Shown here: positions 44,953 through 56,112 of the stretch, one piece after another
How the letters are laid out: each line of letters starts with the position of its first letter
How positions within the stretch are numbered: position 1 is the stretch's first letter
Assembly (NCBI RefSeq): GCF_035222375.1
Contig: NC_085891.1
Coordinates: 3,906,001-3,970,000, forward strand
From: Podospora pseudocomata
Taxonomy: Eukaryota > Ascomycota > Sordariomycetes > Sordariales > Podosporaceae
Length of the DNA stretch: 64,000 nt
Reading direction: 5' to 3'
The notes under the pieces: generated by a model
The model's input: only the letters and a program-made list of their open reading frames with translations
Told to the model about the DNA's origin: nothing
Databases searched by the model: none
Position numbers and translations under genes: made by a program

Positions 44953-47235
44953 CTACTCGTCCACGTCCATGTCGTCCTTGGCCTTGGGAGCCACAATCCC
45001 CTTCTCCCGGCACCAGACCACAAAGTCGTCGATGATGCCTGGCCAAGCTTGCTCCTCGGACCAGAAACCAAGGGACTCATCCTCGAGCGTCTTGTTGACG
45101 AACACCAATGTCTGGTTCCACAAGTCCTTGCTCACGGTGCGTGTCCACTTTCCTTCTTCGGCCGCGTCGGGATTTGGTGGCGGAACGTAAAACTTCTCCT
45201 GCAGGTACTCTGACCACGACTCCAACCAGTTGACATTGGCAGTCTTCCACTCGTGCCCAATGCCGGCGTCGAAAAGCATCTCCCACATAGCGCAAGCCGT
45301 GTCCATGGCCATGGCCTTGTTAGTTTTCCCAACAATAAAGGCGTACTGGTACAGCTTCTTGTAATAGGCTGGGTCGTGGGAGACCTGCTTCATCCGAGAT
45401 TGGACATAGCGTTTTTGGGTTGCCAGGTCGGGTTTGACGCTGGCGTCGAGAGTTTCGATCACCTCGCTCCAGCCCTCCACAAAGCCTTCCTTGGTAATTT
45501 CTCCAATGGTCGTGGCCTTGACGATTTCACACACCACAAGCAGGCTGTAATCGGCAGGGTTGGCGCCCACAGCCTCGAGGTAGCGCATAGATGAATCTGC
45601 CCCCAGGGCCGGGTCCCCGCTATCGTGGTTGTCATTCTTGTCCTCGTCTAGTTTGGATGTCAGAATTGACCTGGGGGGTTCCCTTGCCGAGCATAAACTT
45701 ACCAGTCTCGAAATCATCAAAGATGGCTTCTAACTGCTTCTTTCGCGCGTCTGCCTCCTGCTGCTTCGCACTCGAAGCTCCATCATGGGCAGAAAAGTAT
45801 CTAGAGCAGAAAGATTCGAGGTCAGCGGTTCTATTCAAGAGTGCATGTGCGGACTGCGCTGCATAAACAAAAACGAACTTGAGTGGCGACCTGTCTTTCG
45901 ACTTGGACTTTGCCCCCTTGGCCGACAGATCGGGGGCGGCCTTCTTGGTGGCAGACTTTGACTTTTTCGGTGCCTTGGGCATGATGATGTCTGGAGGCTT
46001 GATGGTGGTGTTGGGTGGGGCTTCTCTAATGGAGAGCTGTGGTGCAGGTTTTGGATTGGAATTAATAGTAGGGACCGGGAGAGAATGCAGTGATGAGTCG
46101 CCGCTGTCAGTCTCGGTCGCTCCCTCACTAGGCGGCGCCTTTGGTGGAGGTTGCCCTGGTCGTTTGTGAAAGCACGAGGCAAACAGGGTGCGGAGCACAC
46201 TGCGCCCGCTGTTGCCTTCGTGCCTGCGGCTAGTGCCCATTGTGAGGAAGAATCAGGTCCTAGGAATTGGATGGGCAGGTGCAAGAACTTGTTTTTTGCA
46301 TTCGATGCTTGATTTGCTCAAATGCCCGGATGCTCAGATGCTCAACTGCTCAGAGCGTCTCCAAGATCAGACTGAGGTGGGTTCCACTAGGAACCTTCAA
46401 TAAGCCAGAGGGCAACGCCCTCATAATGGCTTGAATGCGCCAAAAGTCAAAGTAATGCCGACGGTCAAGCGTCGCAAAGGAGAAGAATGAAAAAAGAAAC
46501 GAGAAGAGAAGTGTCCCCAAAAGAAAAACAGCCGGGAAAAAGGAACAGTTGCACAAATGAAAGTGGGATGGCCAGTGTTTTGTCTAGTTGCGAGAGCTTA
46601 TATGAGACATGGTGTCGCAATGCCGATCTCTTCTTCCAGAACACTTCCACGGCCGGCCACCCCCCCTAAACCCAGCGTTTGGCCGTCTATTTCGTGGAGA
46701 GTGGAGGCCGGACGAGCCTCCTTATCCATCGCCAACCCGACGACATGACTATTTCCCGTCTCCGGGATGGGAGCCTCTTCAAGCAGGGAACCCAGTGGGG
46801 GTGGGGGGGGGACCGCCATGGCAAGGGCAACCAACTTGGACAGTGCCGGCGCGGTGACAAAGTGCAAGGGGAACAGCAGGAGACTAATACGAATATGCGT
46901 AAATGGAAATGAAACTGACCTGTTCACAGCGGCATTGAGATCGTAGTTGGCATTCTTCAGGTACTGTCGCATTCATCCAGGTGTCAGCGCGCGGGTCATG
47001 CGGGAGCAAGGATAGAGGTCCATAGTAGTTGATATCGGCCCGAAAGAAGGGGGTCTTTTCGGCCATACGGTATGACGGGACGAGAAAGAGAGAGAGAGGG
47101 AGGGAGGGATAGAAGAGAGGGAGGGAGGGATAGAAGAGAGAGAGTTAAACCCACCAGCTGCGCATTTTCGCGAGACGCATTTGTGGCCTCGACAAACTGC
47201 GATGCCAGGCGCCGCTGTGTGGTTGTGGACGGCAT
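44953..47235 (-). CDS. dcn1: Cullin neddylation scaffold Dcn1, with possible alternative N-terminus
   Basis: Four exons, 47235-47155, 46963-46920, 45800-45703 and 45647-44953, give 305 aa. Exons 1 and 2 encode a UBA-like domain (RRLASQFVEATNASRENAQL, then YLKNANYDLNAAVNRYF), and exon 4 the PONY/DUF298 domain (DPALGADSSMRYLEAVGANP...VCEIVKATTIGEITKEGFVEGW) to about residue 285, ending DMDVDE. Dcn1 acts with Ubc12 and Rbx1 to attach Nedd8 to cullins. Intron 2 is 1119 nt, very long for this window, and holds an open frame from the ATG at 46240 that runs in phase into exon 3. That would give a 410-aa form in which a Ser/Pro/Lys-rich disordered leader replaces the UBA. Intron 1 contains a purine/pyrimidine repeat at 47071-47145. 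Confidence 0.9.
47071..47145. repeat. Purine-rich GA/GGGA repeat in dcn1 intron 1
   Basis: Runs of GAGA, GGGAGGGA and a repeated block GAGGGAGGGAGGGATAGAAG (about 24-bp period, two copies). On the coding (minus) strand it is polypyrimidine, upstream of the exon 2 acceptor. Confidence 0.85.
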
Positions 47236-48794
47236 GGCTGCTGGCACAGAACCTAAATAATAAAGCCCAGTCCGCGGCCGTAAGACGGTGACTGACTGTC
47301 TGTCGGATGTTGCCCTGCACGCTCGACGTCCTCCAAGGTCTTGTCCAACACGAGGGCAGGACAAGAAGCAATCCGCACGGTATCGCACAGGCGGCAGTAG
47401 CCCAGGTCTCTTCGCAAACGGGAGGGGTTGGCTGGGAATGGCTGGAAGGATGGATGGCACGGCGGCGTCCGTTATCGTTACTGGGGCGGATAGAGCAGTG
47501 GGAAGTCAAAAAACAAGCCCTAGATGTCGACTGCCGAGGCGATCAAGTCGTGTCTTTTTTCGTTCGGTGCAGGCAGAAGAGGGGAAGACTGGTGGTCGGA
47601 TTCGGTCGCCAAGCGAAAGGGGGGATGTCGAAAAGGGCCTAAACGCCTGTTCGGGTCTGAGATCCGAATCGCGGGGTAGTAGACAGCGACAGAGAGGTGT
47701 ATTCGCTTGTGGCGGACAGGGCAGTACGGAGGTGTCGAAGCAACAGTTGGGAGGGGCACTGCTATATAAACCTACAGAGGTGGCTCACACGGCGAGAAAG
47801 AAATGGATGGGATGGATGGATGGATGGATGGGTGTTGAGCTTTCAAAAAGCGTCAGACCGGAATGCGGCGCCTTGGGCTGGCAAGGCTGAAAAATGGACG
47901 TCATGGCGGGGACCCCTTCAGGTTCCGTCCCGTCCCTTGAGCTCGGGGTGTGGATCTGAGGTAAGGCATCGACCATCGCTAAGCAGCTATCGCTACCGCC
48001 GCCGTATGGCGGGCATCTTGGCGTCCGTCCGGGGGGGCTGTTTCTGTTAGGCCCATTCACCACATCTCGGGCAGACCACTAGCGCAGCTGTCACGGTGCC
48101 CGGCGTGGAGCTGCCGATGCATTTTACTGTGACATTTACGGCCTTGGTGGCATAGTCTCGGCCGATATATTTCATCTTTTTTGCCGTGAGCATTATTAAG
48201 AACGAAACATCTACCTGGTTCTGGTCAATCTCGTCTGTGTCAGTGCAAGTGTGAGATTGATTTGATAAGTAAAGGGGTATCGCAACACTTGGCGGCGTCC
48301 CTGCCAAAAAACAAAAAACAAAAAAAGAGCAAAACAGAGGTATTCATATATACAGCCTTCCGTTCATCCCAAGTCGACATAAAATGAACTCCGCCCATGA
48401 ATGATGTGAACAGCGCCAGAAACGACGAAAGCAAAACCGCCGCTTCAGCCAACACTCCACCTAGTCTATACTTTCATGCCCAATCCTCGCTGGCTTTCAT
48501 GCTCTCAGTCTCAAGTGTTGATCCTGCTGCCCGTCACAGAACTCCTCCAATCGTTGTAGCTTGGCGTGTTGTGCCTACGTCTTCCGTACCCTTATCACGG
48601 TTGGCCTGGGACAGCCAAGTAAATCCAATCGAGCCAATCGTGTTGTGGCCGCTTTCCCTCGGAGCATCGCTGTCCGATACAACATTCAGATCTGGTGGTA
48701 TCTGAAGCGTCTTCGGACTCACTAGCCTCTCGCCGCGCCTTTCACCACGCATCGCCCGACTCCGCTGGAGCGAGCGCATGTCTCGGCAAGCCCT
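47236..48794. other. 1.5-kb intergenic region between dcn1 and mvp1
   Basis: Contains the dcn1 promoter and the 3' flank of mvp1. A 200-codon plus-strand frame (47288-47890) has no motif, is full of Arg/Gly/Ser and looks accidental. A GGAT microsatellite lies at 47803-47832. Confidence 0.5.
47803..47832. repeat. (GGAT)n microsatellite
   Basis: About seven tandem GGAT units with one interruption. Confidence 0.9.
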
Positions 48795-51396
48795 CTAATC
48801 GCCGAGTGGCATGCCCTCAAGTTCATCAATAAGCCGGCGCCAGTTGTCTGCCAGCATCTCCGAGTACTTGACGCGCTCCTGAGCCCAATCTTGGTTCCAC
48901 CGCGAGACGTTGTACTGGGTTTGCTGGAAAAAGAGCAACTCGTCGCGGATGCATTCCTTCACAAAAACGGACCGATTGTGCTGGTTGACGATCGACTCCT
49001 TGTCCTAAAGTGGCCCTTTGGTTAGTTCCCAAGTCTGGGTCTTCCACTGCAAGCGAACCTCGAACGAACCTTGATGATGGCTTCCACCACCTTTTCCATC
49101 TCGCCCGGCTTGACCATCCCTTCTGGCTTGGTGCGCAGAGCAGCAAGCCGTGTCTCGTTTGTGGCAATGCGGCGCTCCAGCTGAGGGATATTGTCCTTGT
49201 CGAGTCTTTCCCTACGATCAAAAAGATCTCGCAAACTGACCAGCGCGTCTCTCTGGCGCTTGAGGTCCTCCAACACACCTTCGTCCCACGCACGAGCTTC
49301 GTCCTCCAGCAAACCCTGGGCCGTGCGCAGATGACGACTCATTGCTTGGAGGCCGTCATTCAGCAGGGGAATTTCGTTGGTGTCGGTGGCATATGTGTCC
49401 GCACTGGCCTCGGTCAAGGACGTGAGGGTCAGCGCAACCCGGGCATGGTCAGCGGCGACGCCCTCGGAGCGCTTGACAAGCCGGTCCATGATGTTGCAAA
49501 CCGTAATGTATAATTCAGCGCTTCGTTTTACGCCAGCACGAGTGCGACTAAAGAGTTCCTCCAGCGTCTGTGGGAGGGAATCTTCGAGCCCTGGAGGCAA
49601 AGCGCGGCCGGCAAACTCATCCTGTATGGAGATCGTAGCTTGCTTCCGCCAAACCGACAGTTCCTGGTGCTCCTTGGGTCAGCTTCGACATCAGTCACAA
49701 AGAAGGGCCGAAATGCTACTCACGGTGGGGACGGTTAAGAACATGATGACCATCTGCTCCTGGCTCAGGACTGGATGCCGAACAAGCGCGTTGAGGAACC
49801 TAGCCAGACCGCGGCGTCTCTTCTCAATAAAGGCCCCGTCGTTGGACAGATGGTTTCCGTTGACTACATCCTATTAGCATCCTTCGCTGTCGCAATCACA
49901 AAATGATCACGGTGTTCGCACCTGCAACCCGCTTCGGAGGTAAAAGCGGCAGCACTCGGAAGGGATATCGCTTGTGCAGACAGTCCAACAGCCACACAAA
50001 ATCGCTATACCGTCGAATCACCTTGCTGGTTCGTCTTGTGCTGGATACCTCGTAGTTGTGGTGCTGAAACAGAAACATGCCCTCCTTCTCGGGCATCAAG
50101 GTAACCAGTATGTTTTCTTCCACAGCTGAGCCTGCTCGCCCGCCTCCAATGGTCCTGCTAGGAGTCGGGCCCACGGGCTGAACAATCGCAGGCTCACGCG
50201 CCCCTTCGTTGACGGCAAAGGGAACAGTGGGAATGGCACCCTGACTGCTGAAACCACCGGCCGATGACGGGTTCCCATCAAAAAATCCCCAGGTGCCTGC
50301 CGACTCTCCTACTGGTCCCGAAGCGGACGGAGGTGCACTGGTGGTGAAGGTAGACGTTGTGCGGCCCGGCATCGTAGCCTGTGGGCTCGTGCTGAACAAG
50401 CCGCTCCCGTTCTCAACGGGTGCCGTACCGGGGACATCGCTGCCGTTGGATCGCGGGGGTTCGGGGCCGTGGTTATGGTTTTTGTGCACGTCGGGCGTGT
50501 TCCACGGATCTTCTGGGTAGTCCATGGACGCCTTCCTAATGGTGCGATGCTGGCGGGGCGAAGGAAGCGGCTTGTGGGCCGACGCGGGAGGAGGTGGTGA
50601 CACTGGTCGCTGAGGCGGTTTGGCACCCAGTTCGGCAAGATGGGGCAGGGCTGGTGTAGTGTCGACGAGGCCGTGGAGCTTGGGCTGGGGTAGACCTGGG
50701 GAGTTGACGCAACAAGGTTAGCTTGGATAAGCGCAAGGATGCAGCGGGAGGGAAATCAATCGAGGTGGTTGACAGCTCGTGGGATGCTGGCGATAAGATA
50801 AGGTGATGCAACAGGCGAAGAGACACTGTAGTGGAAAGCCGAAAGACAACAATGATGCGGAGAGGCGGGGCAACCCATCACTCACTTCGGCGGCGCTCAT
50901 CCACACCATCCAGGCTAACCGTCTCGCCTTCCTGGGCCAGACCAATCAAGGCCAGCAGAACATTGAACTCGCCCCGTTCCAGCGAGATGCCCTCGCTGCC
51001 GCCGCCGGGAGGAACCACAATCCCCATTATGCGTGCCTGGGCATCTGCACCTAGCTTAGCAGCCGCTAATGTTCTCGCGACGCCACCAGACGTGATGCGG
51101 CCTCCGCTGCCATCCTCGCGGGACACGGCTTCGAACACCTCGACGTAGCTGTCGGGCACATCCGACGAAGCCAGCAGGTTGCGGATCAGATCGGCACGAG
51201 TGTGGTGCTTGCGGGGCGTCGGCAGGTCCCACGGCGACGAGTCCGACCCAGCATCATCGTCTGCGAAGAGAGCCGTTGATGTTGATTTAGTCATGGGCGA
51301 CTCGTCCTCAAAGAGCGATGATTTGCTGTTTGCGACATGGCTGGGCCCGGTGCCTGACGAGGCAGCTTCTGGCAGAGAGCTTCCAAAAAGAGACAT
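48795..51396 (-). CDS. mvp1: Sorting nexin Mvp1 (PX-BAR)
   Basis: Five exons, 51396-50886, 50695-49922, 49863-49724, 49672-49070 and 49004-48795, give 745 aa, a normal length for filamentous-fungal Mvp1. The N-terminal half is disordered (Pro/Ser/Gly-rich) after a short helical segment. The PX domain (about residues 375-475) spans exons 2-3: EVSSTRRTSKVIRRYSDFVW, YPFRVLPLLPPKR, VNGNHLSNDGAFIEKRRRGL. The BAR-like helical region follows in exons 4-5 (LEELFSRTRAGVKRSAELYI to WAQERVKYSEMLADNWRRLI). Mvp1 binds PtdIns3P on endosomes and forms tubules for cargo recycling and vacuolar sorting. Exon 3 uses TGTAG at 49864-49868, after a TGCTAAT branch, because the nearer AG breaks phase. Confidence 0.93.
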
Positions 51397-51962
51397 GGCA
51401 ACAAGGACAATGGGGTAGATAGGTAGGTATCAGATTGAAAAGCAGGTTGAAGAGAAGGCAAGACTATGTGCGATGTGATTGATGGCCAGAGACCAATGGT
51501 GATTCCTGAAAGCAGCTGTCGCGATGCGCTACAGATATCATAAATGCATTGGATAGAAAGGTCCCTGGAGTGCCAGCGATGTTGCAACGATGCTAAATGG
51601 GGTGTTTTGTTTCTTCACGATGGCGAGGGATGTTGGAGATGTTGGAGGACTCGATGTTTCCTGGACGGGGGCGCTGGCGGCTGGACCGACTGTGACGAAA
51701 CCAGTTCCTGCTGCTGCTGCTGCTGCTGCTACTGCACACGGAGCGTGGCCGGACAGGGGTAGCTTGTGCTTGACTTGTGCTTGGCCTTGGGAGAAACCGT
51801 TGCAGACTACGCCACAAACTGGCGCATCAGCCACATGGAACAGCCCAGCATGGAAATCAACATTAAAGGCACTTCGTAAAATAAATGCTTCACAACACGG
51901 GCATCATGCAGTACTTTTTGTCATTATAAAATACACAGCCCCAATAGGCCCTGGTTTGGGTT
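51397..51962. other. Intergenic region with CTG repeat
   Basis: The mvp1 promoter side and the 3' flank of the uL15m gene. A (CTG)7-8 trinucleotide repeat lies at 51708-51730. Open frames spanning it are repeat-driven and not supported. Confidence 0.55.
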
Positions 51963-52911
51963 CTAAAAGAGCCTCTCCTCGCTCGCGTCGGCCGACTTCT
52001 TCGACTTCTTGCCCACAAGAGCCTTCTCCCCAGGCACCTTGAAGTACAAACTGGGCGACTCGCCGGTCTTCAACGTGTGGCTCAGGTACCCTCTGTGTGC
52101 AGGATCCCGGTAGTACTCGATATCCCATCTGCTCGTCGGGTCTGGCAACCGGTAAAAGTGCTTTCTGCTCGTCCTCGCCTGCTGCAACACACTTTCGACA
52201 TGCTCGGGTCCGACCGGAAGGGGCTTGTCGGTGTGGACGCTCTTTCCGGAAACCAGGTTCTTGATGGCCGCCTTTGTGTAGTATCTCGTCGTAATCTTGC
52301 CGCCAGCGGCCTCGACAGCCAGGATGGCAGAGGCTGATGCTCGGGAGACGACAATGTCGATCGGTGTCCTGATCTCGTTCTTTCCACGGGCGAGAAGCTT
52401 GATCCCATCCTTGATTCCAACCAGTCCAGACCTCACAAGTTCGCGGGGGGTGATCGTCTTGGTGGGATCCAGGCGGCCAGCGTCGATCCAGCATTGCAGT
52501 CGGTCGAGGTTAAGTTCGGCCATTACCGGCGCGCGGCTGAAGCATGTTATGTTAGCCCAGTGCCTCCAGATGTTGCAGAGATACCTACTGGTTGACAAAG
52601 CCCTTCTGACCATGCTTGAAGATGAGGGGAGTCTGACCACCCTGAAACCACGGGTTGACCTTGTTGCGGGCCTTTGTACCCTTCATACCACGACCGGCCG
52701 TCTTGCCATAGCCGGACGAGGCACCACGACCTCTGCGGATGCGCTTATGGTAGGCACCCTTGTTGTCAGAGAGGCTGGCGAGAATCGAGGCGCTCCTGGT
52801 CTGCACAGACAGCGCGGCGAAGAGGGAGACGAGAGATGGCTGCTTTGGCGGCACCTCGAGGGCCCTTCTGCAGCATTGCGCCGCCTGCGCAAACGGTAAT
52901 CTGGGGGGCAT
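51963..52911 (-). CDS. mrpl10: Mitochondrial large-subunit ribosomal protein uL15m
   Basis: Exons 52911-52589 and 52536-51963 (donor GTAGGT, acceptor CTTCAG) give 298 aa. A basic, amphipathic leader (residues 1-45, rich in Arg, Ala, Ser) suits mitochondrial import. The uL15 signature follows: RRGRGASSGYGKTAGRGMKG and then GQTPLIFKHGQKGFVNHRAP across the splice. The C-terminal extension (about residues 150-298, including TRYYTKAAIKNLVSGK) is typical of the fungal mitochondrial form and absent from bacteria. Yeast names the orthologue MRPL10. Confidence 0.93.
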
Positions 52912-53206
52912 CGCGGCGGTGGGCTGTCGTGATCGCTCTGCCCTCTCTCAAAAATTGGTCGGCGATTTCCAATTCGAAATATCCCAGCATCCAAGCCCCT
53001 CCACGCCATTGGCTGCAGCCACCCCACCTTTCACCGCTGGCAGCTTGAAAGCCTGGCAGCAGCTGGCAAGTACTTTACCGACAGCTGTGTTGGGTTGACT
53101 TCGAAGGTATCGACTTCACATTCCTTTGAGAACACTTTGTAATTCTGCAATAGACACATTCAGACAGGGAGGCCTGTTTGCAGCCGAGTGTCGATATCAT
53201 TACTTT

Positions 53207-55711
53207 CTATCTCTTTACACTTCCCGGCCCCTTCCCTAACTTGTACTTGTCTTCCACCGCCTTGCTATACGGCAAGGTTGTATCTCCAATCCTTCCATCT
53301 CGCCCCGTGCTGCTTCCTCTCACGCACTTTCCATCCCCCCAAGCAACTTCCCTCGCAGCTCTCCAAATGGCAGTGATGTTTCTCGCCATCTCCCACGTAA
53401 AAAACAGCCTGCAATGCGCCGCCTGATACCTCATCTGCAGCGGCACCTCCTTGTCCCCAATAACCTCCCCCTTCTCGAGATCATACGGGAACATGTTCCC
53501 CAGATTGTATCCCACGTTCGCCCCCCCAATGTCTCTCGCCGCAGTCGGGAGACCGACCGGAATCCGGAGAGGCGGCTTTCCGTTGACCGGAAGCTTGACT
53601 CCAGGAGGCAGAGGGGTGGAGGCGTTTCTCGGGTCGGGACTGACGAAGCCTTGGAAGCTGTACACCGGTCCGCCTTTGACTTGACCGATGGCCTGCATGG
53701 GCTGGTTCAGAGGACGGCCGCCGAGGGCGATGGTTTTGACGCCGTGGATGTGTGCGAGGATCGAGGTGAAGATGGCGCAGGCAGATGCGCACTCGCCGTC
53801 TGTGACGATGACCATGTCCTCGGGACGGAAGGGCGGCGCAGGGGAGACGGGTGGGAAGGGAAAGGACTCAAACGCGTTGATGGTTACGTTGATAAGAGAG
53901 TGGTTGGTGAAGCTGTTACCTTTTGAGTCGACAACCGGGCCGAAGAACTCTTGGAAGGAGGACCATCGAGTGCCATTGGGCGTCAGGTATAGGTTCAAGA
54001 GGCTGCGGAGAGGCGCGGTGAGTGCAGTATTATTGGACTGAAGCTTTTCGAGCTCGGTCCCTATCCACTGGAGTTGAGGGTGGGCTCGAACTTGATGCAA
54101 AAGGGGCCAGTTGTATGGCGCGGCTGGGTTGGAGACAGGAAAGAGATGAAGGTAGACGATGGTAATGTAGTCGGTGAGCCCACCGCCATTTCCCTGCAGG
54201 TCCAGAATGAGCTTTGTACGATTCGAAGCTCTGGCTGCCGTGATAAAGTCTTTGGTAGCGTTGTTGACCCTTGCAGGGAAGGAGAGCAAGGCCAAAGGGT
54301 CGTAAGGGCTCTGCGTTTCCGCAAAGCTGTTCAGGGCAAGCACTGCAGTATCCTCAAAAGCAACTTCTGGCAGCAAGAATGTCCGCAACGACTCGCTTGG
54401 TGTTGTGCTGAAGGGGGTCGGAAACCCATTACGGGGAGCAGTCCAATTCTTGTCCGCCCAGTCGTAGGCTATCTGCGCCCAAGTGCTGAGAGTCGTCCCA
54501 TTCCCCTGGCCGTAGGCGTTGTATAAACTTGTTCCAGAATCGATATCGGAGAAATTTGCGCGCACATGAGCTGTGTTGTCAAAGCGAAGAACGGTGCCAT
54601 TCTGGAGCTTTACATTTGTGGCATCTTCAAGACCGAGAATGTAGATATCATTGTTCTCTATGTGGTTCAAGTTGGCGTCTTTGGAAACACTTGGGAACAA
54701 AGTGTTGAACCGAGCATCCGGATCGTGACTGCCACTGCTTTGGATGGATGATTTGAGGAAGAAGTCGATAGCGGGGACGCCGTTGATAGATACGACTGGA
54801 GAAGGAGTATACCCATCACCGGTGTGCTTGATGTCGTCTCCAGACAAGGAATACTGTTAGCAATTGTCTGTTTATCAAAACTCAGGATATAAAACAGAAA
54901 TTCATTACCACGGAGATATATGCTTGGTAGTTCGAGACCATCCTGAGATATCGAAATGAACTGGGCAGATCTCTCAAACGTAAACAACTCCAACAGCAAT
55001 GACCTGGCGCTAAAGTGGCCATCCCTAACACGGGTGCTAAGGAGAGTATGCAGATCCGCTAAAAAGTCGAACATGTTGGAATATATTTGCTTTTTGCCTT
55101 GAAGATTTGCCGAGATGTCCTTAAGTCCTTGAGTCAAGTCAACAGCCTCGGATAGATAGCCCTACAACGTATTTTTTCAGCATAAGTTACTTCTAGTAGC
55201 CTCCCAGAAGTTACTAGGATTCCCTAATGTTGTGCACAACGTCGAAATGCATTTTTGTTTCTCACCTTGGGGGGATTACGCAAGTAGTCCACTGTGCTTT
55301 GCCATTCGACAAGAGGAGCAAGATAGTCAACATGGCTCTTTGCCACATCTGCATAAAGAGGGATAGATTTAAGGCACGCAAAGGCAAGGGATGGCCGTAT
55401 AGGAGAAGGCGGGACGGGTGGTTGAAGCAGTCGGAAAACCCCGTCTAGGTTTTTAGGAACTAAGGCCAAGTACCCAGTGTCAATGATAAATTCAGCTGTA
55501 TGGAGACAAGGTGGAAAATGTGGCACTGACCGATATCATTGTCTATCATCCACTTTGCGACATTTTCCTGGATCTCTTTGCATGGCTCCTTTACACCTGT
55601 CCATCCGCGAGAGACTTGCGCGTTGTGGACATCGAGGGGGTGGGCGGAGGCTCGAAACGGAAAGACAACCAGCGAGGCAACCGATGCCACTCCAAGACAA
55701 GTGAACTTCAT
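53207..55711 (-). CDS. Secreted S41-family serine peptidase
   Basis: Four exons, 55711-55531, 55495-55266, 55161-54909 and 54837-53207, give 764 aa. Residues 1-23 are a signal peptide (ending FRASA). The interphotoreceptor/tail-specific protease fold is seen in exon 4: LILDLQGNGGG as the conserved strand-loop before the active site and MVIVTDGECASACAIF with the Ser nucleophile in the expected place. CPAF/S41-type fungal proteins share this layout. Numerous N-glycosylation sequons (for example NNAT, NGT, NHS) fit secretion. The last intron ends in a weak GGAG acceptor at 54838; no better AG keeps the frame. Substrate is unknown. Some S41 peptidases occur in fungal peptide-product clusters, but no precursor gene is visible nearby. 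Confidence 0.87.
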
Positions 55712-56112
55712 GGCGCAATGTCAACAAGGGTAAGTAACAGCCGGATATGTTTCAAGAGTTGCTGGCAGATATGCTTGGGGCTCTTTTATGTTGATTCTCG
55801 TTGTTACACAAACCTCTACTCAGCCAACTGCGGTCGTGCGATCTACAGAGAACCACATATCACGAGGATGGGTCGACAACAAGCGAAATCCTTCGACACG
55901 TCATGGCGTGTTGTTGGTAGTTAATTCTTACAGCACAGCCACATGCTTACCGGTTATATTCACCTAGGCGTTCTTGACTTCGGACTGGATTGCCGGGTAC
56001 CACCTTGGCGGCAGGAGTCTTGGTTTCTCACCACGAACACACTTGAACAGGTAGGTAGATGTCTACATAATTGGGCATTAGATACTTGATGCTCTCTAGT
56101 CAGCCAAGGCAT
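55712..56112. other. Intergenic region
   Basis: The 5' flank of the peptidase gene and 3' flank of the regulator gene. Nothing else recognised. Confidence 0.5.

Noticed and set aside
46205-46240. N-myristoylation of the alternative Dcn1 form
   Set aside because: MGTSRR has Arg at position 6, which does not match the standard consensus.
47288-47890. 200-codon plus-strand frame between dcn1 and mvp1
   Set aside because: No motif, biased Arg/Gly/Ser content, partly over a GGAT repeat, and other frames are open in the same place.
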